Shown piece after piece: positions 1-8,969 of a stretch of DNA of 58,253 nt. Position 1 is the first letter of the stretch. Each line of letters starts with the position of its first letter. The translations under genes and the position numbers were made by a program. The stretch covers positions 1 through 58,253 of the forward strand of contig FR882135.1 in NCBI GenBank assembly GCA_000435635.1, read 5' to 3'. The notes under the pieces were generated by a model. It saw only the letters and a list, made by a program, of their open reading frames with translations, ran no database searches and was not told where the DNA came from. The DNA comes from Prevotella sp. CAG:1320 (lineage in GTDB: Bacteria; Bacteroidota; Bacteroidia; Bacteroidales; Bacteroidaceae).

Positions 1-239
1 GCCTCGTCGCTCTCCGCCTTGTCCACGTTGGTGTAGGCGGCGCAATTCACGACGCAGCCTATGCCTTTCTCCTTGACCATACGCCTTACGGCCTCCGCGT
101 CGGTGATGTCCAAAAGGGTTGTTTCCACGCCTTCCACCTCGACAACATCCGTGAACGTATAATTGTCGTTTGTGCTTTTGCTGACGAGGCGCATCTCGTT
201 GCCGAGCTGTCCGTTCGCGCCTGTTACCAATATATTCAT
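1..239 (-). CDS. rfbD: dTDP-4-dehydrorhamnose reductase, N-terminal part
   Basis: Last step of dTDP-L-rhamnose synthesis: NADPH-dependent reduction of dTDP-4-keto-rhamnose, for cell-surface polysaccharide. The gene runs off the left edge, so only about 79 N-terminal residues are present. They begin MNILVTGANGQLGNEMR, the Rossmann nucleotide-binding turn GxxGxLG of RfbD, followed by a DITD segment and NCAAYTNVDKAE, a well-known RfbD stretch. It starts 12 bp downstream of rfbC on the same strand, as in other rml clusters. Identity is seen in the sequence; the rest of the enzyme is outside the window. Confidence 0.93.
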   Translation of the reverse strand, partial: MNILVTGANGQLGNEMRLVSKSTNDNYTFTDVVEVEGVETTLLDITDAEAVRRMVKEKGIGCVVNCAAYTNVDKAESDE

Positions 240-251
240 GATCGCGTTTCT

Positions 252-853
252 TTATTTTGAATAAACAAAAGGAGAGTCAAAGTCTTCCAGCAAAGGATGT
301 TTGGTGTCCTTCTCGCTGAGTATGGCGTGCTCCGTGGGTATTCGCCAGTCGATGCCCAGGCTATCGTCAAGGATGCTGATGCCCCCGTCCGCTTCGGGAT
401 GATAGAACTCGTCGCACTTGTACTGGAACACCGCTGTCTCGCTCAGCACGGCGAAACCATGGGCGAAGCCTTTCGGGATGAAGAACTGCCGGTGGTTGTC
501 CTCGGTCAACTCGACGGCGACATGTTTACCGTATGTCGGCGAACCTTTCCTTATGTCAACGGCGACATCGAGGACTTTTCCTCTGACGCACCTCACCAGC
601 TTGGCTTGCGTGAACGGCGGCCGCTGGAAGGGCAACCCCCGCATCACGCCGTAGCTCGACATGCTCTCGTTGTCCTGCACGAACGCCACGTGACCTACTT
701 TCTCGTCGAACTCCCTTTGCGAGACGCTCTCGGACCTACTTTCTCGTCGATCTCCCTTTGCGAGAAGCTCTCGAAGAAATAGCCTCTCGCGTCCTTGAAG
801 ATACGTGGTTCGATAATGACCACGCCGTCAATATCTGTTTTCAATACTTCCAT
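252..853 (-). pseudogene. rfbC: dTDP-4-dehydrorhamnose 3,5-epimerase, frameshifted by a 41-bp tandem duplication
   Basis: RmlC cupin epimerase of dTDP-rhamnose synthesis. The true start is the ATG at 853 (protein begins MEVLKTDIDGVVIIEPR). After codon 40 or so the frame is lost because a 41-bp segment is present twice, at 692-732 and 733-773. Removing one copy leaves 561 nt, i.e. 187 codons, the normal RfbC length. With both copies, translation from 853 ends at a TAG inside the second-read copy. The open frame 252-689 (from GTG, VAFVQDNESMSSYGVMRG onward) is the intact remainder, with QNES, HGF and YKCDEFYHPE family motifs. The copies differ at two positions, so this may be a real mutation or a join of two strain variants by the assembler. 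Confidence 0.85.
692..773 (-). repeat. 41-bp imperfect tandem duplication inside rfbC
   Basis: Two adjacent 41-nt copies, 692-732 and 733-773, differ at two bases. In the rfbC frame one copy reads ESVSQREFDEKVG and the other ESFSQREIDEKVG, so both are plausible versions of the same protein segment. 41 is not a multiple of three, hence the frameshift. Confidence 0.95.
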
Positions 854-932
854 CTCGTTCTAGTTTCTATATCCACCGCGAAAGTAGCCATTTTTCCCAA
901 AGCCACCAAGAAAAAAGGGGCGATATCTGATA

Positions 933-1739
933 TTATCGAAGGTCTACGCCACTCTCGCCCACCATGGCCGGTTCCTCGTCTTTGGGAACAGAGGGCAACG
1001 CTCCCTCAAGCGGAACCGCGGGCACGCCTTTCTTCGTGGAAGGAGAAACAGGCTTTCCGCTCCCGGCAGGATTGAGCGGCAACTCGTCCGCGTTATCGAA
1101 ATCGGCAGGCGGCACGCTTACTGTATCGGGCGGAACCAGCCGCATATATTCCCCGTCAGGCGCCTCGTTCGCCGGGGCTAACGAGTCGACACCCTCCACG
1201 TATTCGCGCCCCGTGGCCTGTTCATAACTCTCTATGATGGGGTCCCTTTGCTCGTCCATCTGCCGCAGCAGCTCCTTGGCCTTCTTCAGGTGTTTGCGGT
1301 CGCGGCGGGATCGCCTGTCGAATAGCCCGAGCAAATCAAATCCTATGCCCGTCACGGCCTCCGGCTGCTCGGCCACCTCTTCCTGTATCTGGTCCGCCAT
1401 GTGGTTGATGGACTCATTGGCCTTTCCCCACACCTCCACGGTGGTCAGCTGCTGCGCCTCGGGCAGGAGGAATACGCTGTCGGGCAGGTTTTCCAAGTAA
1501 ATGGTGGTACTCACATAGCCTTTCTTCGACACCTCGGCGGAATCGAAGGGATACTTGATGGTAAAGTATCCTCTGTAATCGGTGCGTGCCCAGACGCCAT
1601 TGTCGGTATGCACCAAGGCGTCTCTGATGGGCACGTGGGTCTCCGCGTCCGCTATCACGCACGTCTTTTGGGCCATGGCCGGCGTGGCGACCATAAGAAC
1701 GCCCAAATATAATAAGGTATGGAAAAGCAGTGTTCTCAT
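933..1739 (-). CDS. secreted protein with carboxypeptidase-regulatory-like domain
   Basis: 268 residues. A signal peptide is evident (MRTLLFHTLLYLGVLMVATPAMAQ, cleavage likely after AMA). Residues about 25-100 look like a CarboxypepD_reg-like beta-sandwich (TCVIADAETHVPIRDALVHTD, then YRGYFTIKYPFDSAEVSKKGY), the fold that begins many Bacteroidetes surface proteins. The middle (about 105-175) is helical and charged and the C-terminal third is rich in Pro, Glu and Asp, probably disordered. No enzyme motif is seen. It has its own promoter just upstream (1765-1795). Function unknown; periplasmic or surface location is inferred. Confidence 0.75.
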   Translation of the reverse strand: MRTLLFHTLLYLGVLMVATPAMAQKTCVIADAETHVPIRDALVHTDNGVWARTDYRGYFTIKYPFDSAEVSKKGYVSTTIYLENLPDSVFLLPEAQQLTTVEVWGKANESINHMADQIQEEVAEQPEAVTGIGFDLLGLFDRRSRRDRKHLKKAKELLRQMDEQRDPIIESYEQATGREYVEGVDSLAPANEAPDGEYMRLVPPDTVSVPPADFDNADELPLNPAGSGKPVSPSTKKGVPAVPLEGALPSVPKDEEPAMVGESGVDLR

Positions 1740-1764
1740 AGGTTTTGTGACTTTGATTATAACG

Positions 1765-1795
1765 CAAAGTTACGAATTACAGGCGTGCCGCGCAA
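1765..1795 (-). promoter_or_regulatory. Bacteroidetes-type promoter for the 1739 gene
   Basis: On the minus strand TTG (1793-1795), 20 nt, then TAACTTTG (1765-1772), matching the TAnnTTTG -7 box. Predicted transcription start is about 20-25 nt upstream of the ATG. Confidence 0.7.
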
Positions 1796-1913
1796 GTATT
1801 TCCCACGTCTTTTAAAGAGATTTAAGAGAAAAGAAGCAGCATTGGATGCCGCCAAGAATATTACCGCGAGGCGGCAACAACATGCGCTCCCAGCCGTAGA
1901 GACGCATTCGCGT

Positions 1914-2001
1914 CAAGTTGTTTTGCCCACGAAAACAAGTTGTTTTCGCCATCGATTCAAGTTGTTTTCATCACCGATTCAAGTTGTTTTCCCAAGGGAT
2001 A
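1914..2001. repeat. 22-bp-period array 1 (4 units)
   Basis: Units begin at 1914, 1936, 1958 and 1980, exactly 22 bp apart. Each starts CAAGTTGTTTT followed by 11 more variable bases, often ending CGAWW. Across a unit junction the sequence reads as the near-palindrome GAAAACAASTTGTTTTC (perfect at 1931-1947). It lies about 130 bp past the 3' end of korC and abuts a truncated GAGACGC palindrome. Confidence 0.9.
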
Positions 2002-2064
2002 CTTCCATTCCCCATAAACGCGGGGCACAGCCTTGGAGCAAGCCAACAGAATCACGACATGGCA

Positions 2065-2099
2065 AAGCGGAGCGCCGACAGGCTGTCAGCGCTCCGCTT
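2065..2099. terminator. hairpin downstream of the kor operon
   Basis: AAGCGGAGCGCCGACA pairs with TGTCAGCGCTCCGCTT over a 3-nt loop, with one mismatch. There is no long U tract after it on the minus strand, so it may be a terminator or mRNA-stabilising hairpin. It sits 30 bp downstream of korC. Confidence 0.5.
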
Positions 2100-2129
2100 G
2101 GATATGTGGGTTTATTATAAACTGTTTAT

Positions 2130-2675
2130 TTATCTTATGCGCTGGATAATGCGCATGCCTTCCTCCACGGCTTGCATGTTGAGGGGTATCATGTCGTGGT
2201 GACGCTTTGGCAACGACTCATAGAGAGCGGCCTGGATTCCCTGGGTGCTCACCATGGGGCACACCTTGAGCAGTCCCCCAAGCACAATCATGTTGAACAC
2301 CTTGGCATTGCGCATCTCCGCAGCCTTGTCCATAGCGTCCACCCGATAAACCTGTATGTCGTCACGGGTAGGCGGGTTGATGATGCCATAGCCGTCATAG
2401 ATGAGTATTCCTCCTGGCTTCACACGAGGCTCAAACTTGTCCAGCGAAGGCTGGTTGAGCACGATGGCCACGTCGTAACGGCTCAATATGGGCGAGGATA
2501 TACGTTGGTCACTGACAATGACAGTGACGTTGGCCGTGCCTCCCCGCTGCTCGGGGCCATAGGCGGGCATCCACGTCACTTCCTTGTCCTCCATGAGCCC
2601 GGAGTGAGCCAATATCTTTCCCATGGAGAGCACTCCCTGCCCGCCAAATCCTGAGATGATAAGTTCTGTTTTCAT
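2130..2675 (-). CDS. korC: 2-oxoacid:ferredoxin oxidoreductase, gamma subunit
   Basis: Gamma subunit of the four-subunit KorABCD complex, which converts 2-oxoglutarate (or a related 2-oxoacid) and CoA to acyl-CoA, CO2 and reduced ferredoxin. 181 residues from the ATG at 2675; the frame is open further upstream, but this ATG overlaps the korB stop as ATGA, the usual coupled arrangement. The GFGGQGV motif (residues 9-15), GPEQRGG and DGYG segments mark the POR gamma family. Last gene of the operon; a hairpin follows at 2065-2099. Confidence 0.93.
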   Translation of the reverse strand: MKTELIISGFGGQGVLSMGKILAHSGLMEDKEVTWMPAYGPEQRGGTANVTVIVSDQRISSPILSRYDVAIVLNQPSLDKFEPRVKPGGILIYDGYGIINPPTRDDIQVYRVDAMDKAAEMRNAKVFNMIVLGGLLKVCPMVSTQGIQAALYESLPKRHHDMIPLNMQAVEEGMRIIQRIR

Positions 2676-3439
2676 AGCTGTGTGGTGTCTTTTAAATCGC
2701 CCTTTTGGTAATGGGGGAACATATTGTCTTTCATCCATTGGTTGGCCTTTGAGGGAGACAGCTTCCATCCGCTGTTGCAGGTGGAGACTATCTCCACGAG
2801 ACTGGAGCCCTGGCCTTTCATCGAGGCTTCAAAAGCCTTTCTGATGGCTTTCTTGGCCTTCATGATAGAGGCCACGCTCTCCACGCTCTGGCGGGTGACA
2901 TAGCAGGTGCCCTGCAACTTGGCCGCCAACTCAGTGATATTGAGCGGATAGCCGTGCAAGTCGGGCTGCCTGCCGTAAGGGCACGTGGATGTCTTTTGCC
3001 CCAACAAGGTAGTGGGGGCCATCTGTCCTCCCGTCATGCCGTAAATGGCATTGTTGATGAAGACAATGGCAATATGCTCCCCTCGGTTGAGGGCATGAAT
3101 GGTCTCGCAAGTGCCGATACAAGCCAAGTCTCCATCGCCTTGATAGGTGAAAACCAATCGGTCGGGCCAAAGCCTCTTGACGGCGGTGGCCACGGCGGGG
3201 GCACGTCCATGGGCGGCTTCCTGCCAATCAATGTCCAAATATCGGTAGGCGAAGACGGCGCAACCCACGGGGCATACGCCCACGGTCTTCTCCTCCATGC
3301 CCATCTCCTCCACCACTTCCGCGATGAGTTTATGCACCACGCCGTGGGAACACCCAGGGCAATAATGCATGGGGGTATCGTTCATCAACCTGGGTTTCTT
3401 GTAGACCAGGTTCTCGGGTGATATAATGTTTTCTTCCAT
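2672..3439 (-). CDS. korB: 2-oxoacid:ferredoxin oxidoreductase, beta (TPP-binding) subunit
   Basis: Beta subunit carrying thiamine diphosphate. 255 residues. CPGC at residues 27-30 and CPVGC further on are conserved cysteine motifs; GDGD near residue 100 followed about 25 residues later by NN(A)IYGMTGGQ is the TPP/Mg2+ binding motif. Downstream of korA by 3 bp and overlapping korC by 4 bp (ATGA). The partner subunits all lie in this operon, so a complete KorABCD complex is expected in the cytoplasm. Confidence 0.94.
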   Translation of the reverse strand: MEENIISPENLVYKKPRLMNDTPMHYCPGCSHGVVHKLIAEVVEEMGMEEKTVGVCPVGCAVFAYRYLDIDWQEAAHGRAPAVATAVKRLWPDRLVFTYQGDGDLACIGTCETIHALNRGEHIAIVFINNAIYGMTGGQMAPTTLLGQKTSTCPYGRQPDLHGYPLNITELAAKLQGTCYVTRQSVESVASIMKAKKAIRKAFEASMKGQGSSLVEIVSTCNSGWKLSPSKANQWMKDNMFPHYQKGDLKDTTQL

Positions 3440-3442
3440 GGC

Positions 3443-4531
3443 TTAAAGTAATTTAGTGATAAGTGCCTGCACAATCTCCTCAGGCTCGGGCACGATGCCA
3501 CCCAGCCTGCCGAAATGCTCCACGGGAATGGCGCCATCCACAGCCAGGCGAACGTCCTCCACCATCTGCCCGGCGTTGATCTCGGCCACGAGCATTCCCT
3601 TCACCTTGGTTGCCATCGCCTTGAGCGCCTCCTCGGGGAAAGGCCAAAGGGTTATAGGACGGAAAAGCCCCACGTTGATACCCTGCTCACGAGCCAGCTC
3701 CACACTCTTCTCGGCGATGCGGGCGGCACTGCCGAAGGCCACTATCAAGTAGTCGGCATCGTCGCAGCGCTGCGTCTCGTATTTCACTTCCGTCTCTTTT
3801 ATCTTGCGGTATTTCTCCTGCAAAGCTATATTTCTGGCCTCCATCACCTCGGGCTTCAGCTCCAGCGAGGTGAGTATGTTGGGCTCCCTTTCCATGGTAC
3901 GCCCTATGGTAGCCCAAGGGCATTCCCGCTTGATTTGCTCCTCAGTGCGACGGGGCTTTATGGGGGGCAGGACGACCTTCTCCATCATTTGCCCTATCAC
4001 GCCATCGCTGAGTATCATCACGGGGTTGCGGTAGCGGAAAGCCAGCTCGAACGCCCAATCCATGAAGTCGGCCATTTCCTGCACCGAGGCGGGAGCCAAG
4101 ACAATAACATTGTAGTCGCCATTGCCACCTCCGCGGGTAGCCTGGAAATAATCGCTCTGGCTCGGCTGTATAGTGCCCAGGCCAGGACCTCCGCGCTGCA
4201 CATTGACCACTACGCCAGGTATTTCCGCGCCCGCCATGTAGGAGATTCCCTCCTGCATCAGGGCTATACCGGGGCTGGAACTCGTGGTGAAAACACGCTT
4301 GCCCGCGCCCGCGCCTCCATATACCATATTGATAGAGGCCACCTCGCTCTCCGCCTGGAGCACCACCATGCCCGTGGTCTCCCAAGGCTTCAACAGCGAA
4401 AGGGTCTCTATAATCTCGCTTTGAGGGGTGATAGGGTATCCGAAGAACCCGTCACACCCACAGCGGATGGCAGCGTGGGCTATCGCCTCGTTGCCTTTCA
4501 AGAGTGTAACTTTCTCCTCTGCCATGGTCAT
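3443..4531 (-). CDS. korA: 2-oxoacid:ferredoxin oxidoreductase, alpha subunit
   Basis: Alpha subunit (pyrimidine-binding and transketolase C-like domains). 362 residues from the ATG at 4531, which overlaps the korD stop as ATGA; an in-frame ATG two codons later is the alternative, and a longer upstream extension would run into korD. FGYPITPQSEI, the ESEVASINMVYGGAGAGKRVFTTSSSPG region and QRGGPGLGT are hallmark motifs of the KorA/VorB type. The segment DYLIVAFGSAARIAEKSV starts the C-terminal domain. Confidence 0.94.
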   Translation of the reverse strand: MTMAEEKVTLLKGNEAIAHAAIRCGCDGFFGYPITPQSEIIETLSLLKPWETTGMVVLQAESEVASINMVYGGAGAGKRVFTTSSSPGIALMQEGISYMAGAEIPGVVVNVQRGGPGLGTIQPSQSDYFQATRGGGNGDYNVIVLAPASVQEMADFMDWAFELAFRYRNPVMILSDGVIGQMMEKVVLPPIKPRRTEEQIKRECPWATIGRTMEREPNILTSLELKPEVMEARNIALQEKYRKIKETEVKYETQRCDDADYLIVAFGSAARIAEKSVELAREQGINVGLFRPITLWPFPEEALKAMATKVKGMLVAEINAGQMVEDVRLAVDGAIPVEHFGRLGGIVPEPEEIVQALITKLL

Positions 4532-4764
4532 TTCTCCTCTATTTTCTTGCGATATACCTCGATGCACCCGTCAGGACACACAATGGCGCACGCCGCGCAT
4601 CCAACGCAATCGCCCGGCATGGCGACCTCCACGTAGGGATACCCATGCACATTCACTTTCTTTGAAGCCAAGGCCAACACCCCTTTGGGGCAAGCGTCAA
4701 CACAAAGGGCACAGCCCTTGCAACGGTCGCTGTTGACTACGATGGCTCCTTTAATCTTACTCAT
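4528..4764 (-). CDS. korD: 2x[4Fe-4S] ferredoxin subunit of the oxidoreductase
   Basis: 78-residue ferredoxin with two CxxCxxCxxxCP motifs: Cys15, 18, 21, 25 and Cys53, 56, 59, 63. It transfers electrons from the Kor active site. It is followed directly by korA (4-bp overlap) and preceded by the small TPR gene, an order commonly seen in Bacteroides and Prevotella kor operons. Full length. Confidence 0.93.
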   Translation of the reverse strand: MSKIKGAIVVNSDRCKGCALCVDACPKGVLALASKKVNVHGYPYVEVAMPGDCVGCAACAIVCPDGCIEVYRKKIEEK

Positions 4765-4787
4765 AGTCTTTCTCCACTTTAAGTGAT

Positions 4788-4967
4788 TTAAGGATTATAG
4801 TAATCTTTGCAGTAAAAGCCCAGGATATCGTCAAGCATCTCCTTGGCCTGCCGCGCGGGGCTATCAGGGTCAAGGGCGATGGCCTCCATGTAGCATTCCA
4901 ACGCATGCTGGAAGTCACCCTGCCGGCGGTAATGATTTCCCTGTTGATAATATTCCTCCGCGGTCAT
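4788..4967 (-). CDS. small TPR protein leading the kor operon
   Basis: 59 residues from the ATG at 4967 to TAA at 4788. Residues 3-36 fit one tetratricopeptide repeat (EEYYQQGNHYRRQGDFQHA, then LECYMEAIALDPDS) with a following capping helix. It lies 23 bp before korD on the same strand, so it is likely co-transcribed and may help assemble or interact with the oxidoreductase; that role is inference from position only. Confidence 0.75.
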   Translation of the reverse strand: MTAEEYYQQGNHYRRQGDFQHALECYMEAIALDPDSPARQAKEMLDDILGFYCKDYYNP

Positions 4968-5086
4968 GATACTGCTCTTGTTCTCTTTTAAGTATGTGGC
5001 GAAATTAGCAAATATTATGGAAAAGCGGAAACCTCAATAAGGATATTAATCTTTATTAAACTACTTTTGCTAAATTCTGCCCAACT

Positions 5087-6412
5087 CTATAGGGCATTGT
5101 GCAGTTTATGACGAAAGATGACGCCTAGTGTCAAGCTGCGCAGCCCCAAATAGATGATGAACGACAGCCATAAAGCATGGTTGCCCAACACAGGGCTCAG
5201 CAACGCATACAAACCGAAAAACAAGAACGCGCCCACCACGGCGGAAAGGAGCATAGAGCGACTGTCGGTGATGCCAATAAACACGCCGTCGAGCACGAAA
5301 GCGCCCACGCCTGCCAATGGCACGGCCAACGCCCACCAAAAATAGTCTCCCGCGGCCTCCACCACCCTATTATCACTGGTCAGCAAAGACAAAAAGGCTT
5401 CTCCGCCAACAGCGTATAGCAACGTAAATCCCACTACCATGACAGCTCCCCAACGGAAAAGGCGCGTTATGGTGTCCAGGAGAGCCGCCCGATTGGCCGA
5501 TCCATAATAACGGCCACTCAAGGCCTCGCCAGCGAAAGCGAAGCCATCCATGAAATAGGAAAAGATGGTAAACAATGTCATCAACAGCGTATTAACGGCC
5601 AGCATGAGCGTGCCCTGGCGCGCCCCCGCTGAGGTAAAGCAGAAATTGACTCCCGCGATACAAAGCGTCCGCAGGAATATATCGCTATTCACCCGAAAGA
5701 ACCTGGCAAGCACACCTTTTTCCCACAATCCTGCCCTGAAAGAATAATGACGCAACCTAGGGGCGTAAATCCTTATCCAGAACCACAACGACACCAAAAA
5801 ACCGCTCCACTGGGCTATCAATGTCCCTAAAGCCACTCCCTCTATGTCTAGCCCAAAGACAAACACCAACAGGAGGCTCATCGTGATGTTGACAACATTT
5901 TGGGCAATAGACACCCACATGGGTATCTTGGTGTTTTGCATGCCGATAAACCACCCTGTGAGCCCATATAGCCCCATGACGGCAGGCGCTCCCCATACGC
6001 ATATCTCGCAATAGCGCAGGCAGAGGGGCAAAACCTCTTCCGTGGGCCCCATGAGCCAGAACCCCACCCGAAACACCACGGTCTGCAACGCGATCAGCGA
6101 AGCGCCTATCCCCAACCCTATCAGCAAGGCCCGGGCCATCAACCGCGCCACCTCCGGCAAGTCCCTTCGCCCCAACGCTTGCGAGGTCATGCCGCTTGTG
6201 CCCATTCTCAAAAAAGCGAACACCCAATAAAACAGGTTGAAAAGCATGGTGCCCACGGCAACGGCACCGATGTAGCTGGCATCACCGATGTGCCCCACGA
6301 TGGCCACGTCCACCAAACCCAAAAGCGGTACCGTGATATTGGATATTATCGACGGTACCGCCAGTTTAAGTATCTGAACGTCTCTAGGAGTCGTAAAGCT
6401 CTTGACAATCAA
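5087..6412 (-). CDS. MATE-family multidrug/cation exporter
   Basis: Inner-membrane antiporter of the MATE (NorM/DinF-like) family exporting organic cations or drugs. The protein has about 12 hydrophobic segments; LAVPSIISNITVPLLGLVDVAIVGHIGD is the typical N-terminal MATE helix. No ATG lies near the expected start. The frame is open back to 6562 inside trpS, but the likely start is TTG at 6412, giving 441 residues, a normal MATE length, 7 bp after the trpS stop. Start choice is uncertain. Last gene of the purB-rluB-asnS-trpS operon. Confidence 0.85.
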   Translation of the reverse strand: MIVKSFTTPRDVQILKLAVPSIISNITVPLLGLVDVAIVGHIGDASYIGAVAVGTMLFNLFYWVFAFLRMGTSGMTSQALGRRDLPEVARLMARALLIGLGIGASLIALQTVVFRVGFWLMGPTEEVLPLCLRYCEICVWGAPAVMGLYGLTGWFIGMQNTKIPMWVSIAQNVVNITMSLLLVFVFGLDIEGVALGTLIAQWSGFLVSLWFWIRIYAPRLRHYSFRAGLWEKGVLARFFRVNSDIFLRTLCIAGVNFCFTSAGARQGTLMLAVNTLLMTLFTIFSYFMDGFAFAGEALSGRYYGSANRAALLDTITRLFRWGAVMVVGFTLLYAVGGEAFLSLLTSDNRVVEAAGDYFWWALAVPLAGVGAFVLDGVFIGITDSRSMLLSAVVGAFLFFGLYALLSPVLGNHALWLSFIIYLGLRSLTLGVIFRHKLHNAL

Positions 6413-6419
6413 TTGTTTA

Positions 6420-7508
6420 TTATTTACCGCGGAAACGTTCCTGCTGCTGCCGGATAAGCTCCGTGTCCTCGAAATAATTGATGCGCATGGCTTCACGCAC
6501 TTCCGCCATGGTATTCGCGCCCACCTCACGGGCATCCTCACTGCCCTTGCGGAGGATGTCATAGATGGCGGGGATATCTTGCTCCAACTCGTGGCGGCGC
6601 TTGCGCATAGGCTCCAGCATCTTGTTGATAACCTCGTTAAGGAATTTCTTGCATTTCATGTCGCCCAATCCTCCACGGGTATAATGCTCTTTCAACTCGT
6701 CCAGATTCTGGTACTCCGGCCAAAAGAGGGCGAAGTCCTCGTCTGTAGAGAAGGCATCCAGGTAAGTGAAGACGGCATTGCCCTCCACGTGACCAGGGTC
6801 AGAGAGATTGACATGCAGAGGATCGGTGTACATTCCCTTCACCTTCTTCCACACCTCATCCGCCGTGTCGCTCAGATAGATGCAATTACCCAAGCTCTTG
6901 CTCATCTTTTCCTTGCCGTCAGTGCCTGGCAAACGACGCGCGGTGGTGTTCTCTGGCAGCATGATCTCGGGCTCCACCAAGACCTCACTGTATATTTGGT
7001 TAAATCGCCTTACCAGCTCACGGGTCAATTCCAACATGGGCTCTTGGTCCTCTCCCGCCGGAACGGTGGTAGCCTTGAAAAGAGCGATATCCGCGGCCTG
7101 GCTCACGGGATAACAGAAAAAGCCCAGTGGAATATTGGCCTCGAAATTGCGCATCTTGATTTCCGTCTTCACCGTGGGGTTGCGCTGCACCCTGGATACG
7201 CTCACCAGGTTCATCAAGTAAGTGGTCAGCTCAGCCAACTCTGGTATACGGCTTTGGATGAAAAGCGTACACTTGGCGGGATCCAAGCCTGCCGCCATGT
7301 AGTCTAGCGCCACCTCTATAATGTTTTGCCTTATTTTCTCGGGGTCATCGGCGTTGTCGGTAAAAGCCTGCACGTCTGCCATGAAGACAAACATTCGGTC
7401 ATAATCTCCTTGTTCTTGCAGCTGCACCCTGCGCTTGAGTGAGCCTATGTAGTGCCCCAAGTGAAGCTTACCTGTAGGACGGTCTCCCGTCAGTATTATC
7501 TTTCCCAT
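6420..7508 (-). CDS. trpS: tryptophanyl-tRNA synthetase
   Basis: Class I aminoacyl-tRNA synthetase charging tRNA-Trp. 362 residues. The HIGH motif appears as HLGH (residues 16-19, within TGKLHLGHY) and the KMSKS loop is intact (GKEKMSKSLGN). GDRPTGKLHLG and AADIALFKATTVPAGEDQ are typical of TrpS. Lies 36 bp after asnS and 7 bp before the MATE gene, so it is probably part of a five-gene operon. Confidence 0.96.
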   Translation of the reverse strand: MGKIILTGDRPTGKLHLGHYIGSLKRRVQLQEQGDYDRMFVFMADVQAFTDNADDPEKIRQNIIEVALDYMAAGLDPAKCTLFIQSRIPELAELTTYLMNLVSVSRVQRNPTVKTEIKMRNFEANIPLGFFCYPVSQAADIALFKATTVPAGEDQEPMLELTRELVRRFNQIYSEVLVEPEIMLPENTTARRLPGTDGKEKMSKSLGNCIYLSDTADEVWKKVKGMYTDPLHVNLSDPGHVEGNAVFTYLDAFSTDEDFALFWPEYQNLDELKEHYTRGGLGDMKCKKFLNEVINKMLEPMRKRRHELEQDIPAIYDILRKGSEDAREVGANTMAEVREAMRINYFEDTELIRQQQERFRGK

Positions 7509-7544
7509 TCTGATATCTCATTGCTGTTTGGTAAATCCCCCACC

Positions 7545-8939
7545 CTAGAACTCCGCGTTCTTTGGGGTACGGGGGAAGGGAATGACGTCTCGGATGTTTT
7601 GCATGCCGGTGACGAACAGTATCAAGCGCTCCAAGCCCAATCCAAAACCTCCATGGGGGCATGAGCCATACTTGCGGGTGTCCAGATACCACCACATGTC
7701 TTTCATGGGTATCTGCCTGCGCTCTATCTCGGCCAAGAGTTTTTCGTAGCTTTCCTCACGCACGGAGCCGCCGATAATCTCTCCTATCTGGGGGAAAAGC
7801 ACGTCGGTACCCTGCACGGTCTTGCCGTCTTCGTTGATTTTCATATAGAAAGCCTTGATATCCTTGGGATAATCGGTCATGATGACGGGCTTCTTGAAGC
7901 ACTGCTCCACCAGGTAGCGCTCGTGCTCGCTGGCCAGGTCCATGCCCCAGCTCACGGGGTTCTCGAACTTGTGCCCATCGGCCACGGCCTTCTCCAATAT
8001 CTTGATACCCTCGGTATAAGGCAAGCGCACGAAAGAGTCCTTCAGCACACCCTCCAGACGGGCGATGAGCGTCTTGTCTATCATGTTGTTGAGGAACTCC
8101 AGGTCGTCATGGCAGTGATCCAAGGCCCATTTAACGCAATACTTGATGAAGTCCTCCTCCAAGTCCATCAGGTCATCCTTGTCGATGAAAGCCACCTCGG
8201 GCTCCACCATCCAGAACTCCGCCAAGTGCCTGGGGGTATTGCTGTTCTCGGCGCGGAACGTGGGGCCGAAAGTATATATCTGTCCCAACGCCGTGGCGCC
8301 CAGCTCACCTTCCAATTGCCCGGAAACAGTGAGCGAGGTCATTTTGCCGAAGAAGTCATCATCATACTTGATGCGTCCATCGTCATCCTTGCGCAAATCA
8401 TAAAGATTCTTGGTGGTCACCTGGAACATCTCGCCCGCTCCCTCACAATCGGAAGCGGTGATGATGGGCGTATGGAAATAAAAGAACCCATGCTCATGGA
8501 AATAGGAATGGATAGCCATTGACATGTTGTGACGGATGCGGAACACGGCGCCAAAGGTATTGGTGCGCAGACGCAAGTGGGCGTACTGCCGCATGTACTC
8601 AAAGCTCTGCCCCTTCTTCTGCATGGGATAGTCGTTGCCGCAAGTGCCATACACCTCCAGTTGCTTGCATTGCACCTCCACGGCCTGCCCTTTTCCTTGG
8701 CTCTCCACCAGGGTGCCCGTCACGTTGACACAAGCGCCCGTGGTGACTTGCCTCAGCAACTCACCGTCAACCCGCGAGGGATCCACTACTATCTGTATGT
8801 TCTTGATGGTGGAACCATCGTTGAGCGCGATGAAATCCACTGCCTTACTGCTGCGGTGGGAACGCACCCATCCTTTCACGTTGATATCCGTACCATATTC
8901 GGTGCTCCGCAGGGCATCGATCACTTTTGTTCTTCTCAT
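7545..8939 (-). CDS. asnS: asparaginyl-tRNA synthetase
   Basis: Class II aminoacyl-tRNA synthetase charging tRNA-Asn. 464 residues, normal length. The N-terminal OB-fold (residues about 15-105: [23 protein letters not shown]) is followed by the catalytic core with [20 protein letters not shown] (motif 2 region) and the C-terminal motif 3 [13 protein letters not shown]. Lies 30 bp after the pseudouridine synthase gene and 36 bp before trpS. Confidence 0.96.
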   Translation of the reverse strand: MRRTKVIDALRSTEYGTDINVKGWVRSHRSSKAVDFIALNDGSTIKNIQIVVDPSRVDGELLRQVTTGACVNVTGTLVESQGKGQAVEVQCKQLEVYGTCGNDYPMQKKGQSFEYMRQYAHLRLRTNTFGAVFRIRHNMSMAIHSYFHEHGFFYFHTPIITASDCEGAGEMFQVTTKNLYDLRKDDDGRIKYDDDFFGKMTSLTVSGQLEGELGATALGQIYTFGPTFRAENSNTPRHLAEFWMVEPEVAFIDKDDLMDLEEDFIKYCVKWALDHCHDDLEFLNNMIDKTLIARLEGVLKDSFVRLPYTEGIKILEKAVADGHKFENPVSWGMDLASEHERYLVEQCFKKPVIMTDYPKDIKAFYMKINEDGKTVQGTDVLFPQIGEIIGGSVREESYEKLLAEIERRQIPMKDMWWYLDTRKYGSCPHGGFGLGLERLILFVTGMQNIRDVIPFPRTPKNAEF

Positions 8940-8969
8940 CTAGCTCTATTACCTATTTATGTCATTCTA

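Larger units (their letters stand above)
1740..2129. other. intergenic region with promoter, repeat array and hairpin
   Basis: About 390 bp without a gene. It holds the promoter of the 1739 gene, a half copy of the GAGACGC palindrome family (1895-1912), a 4-unit 22-bp array (1914-2001) and a 16-bp hairpin (2065-2099) downstream of the kor operon. Confidence 0.8.

Noticed and set aside
252..689. Functional short RfbC starting at 689
   Set aside because: The codon is GTG for the conserved Val of HVAFVQDNES; the missing N-terminal strands are needed for the cupin dimer, so this is a remnant.
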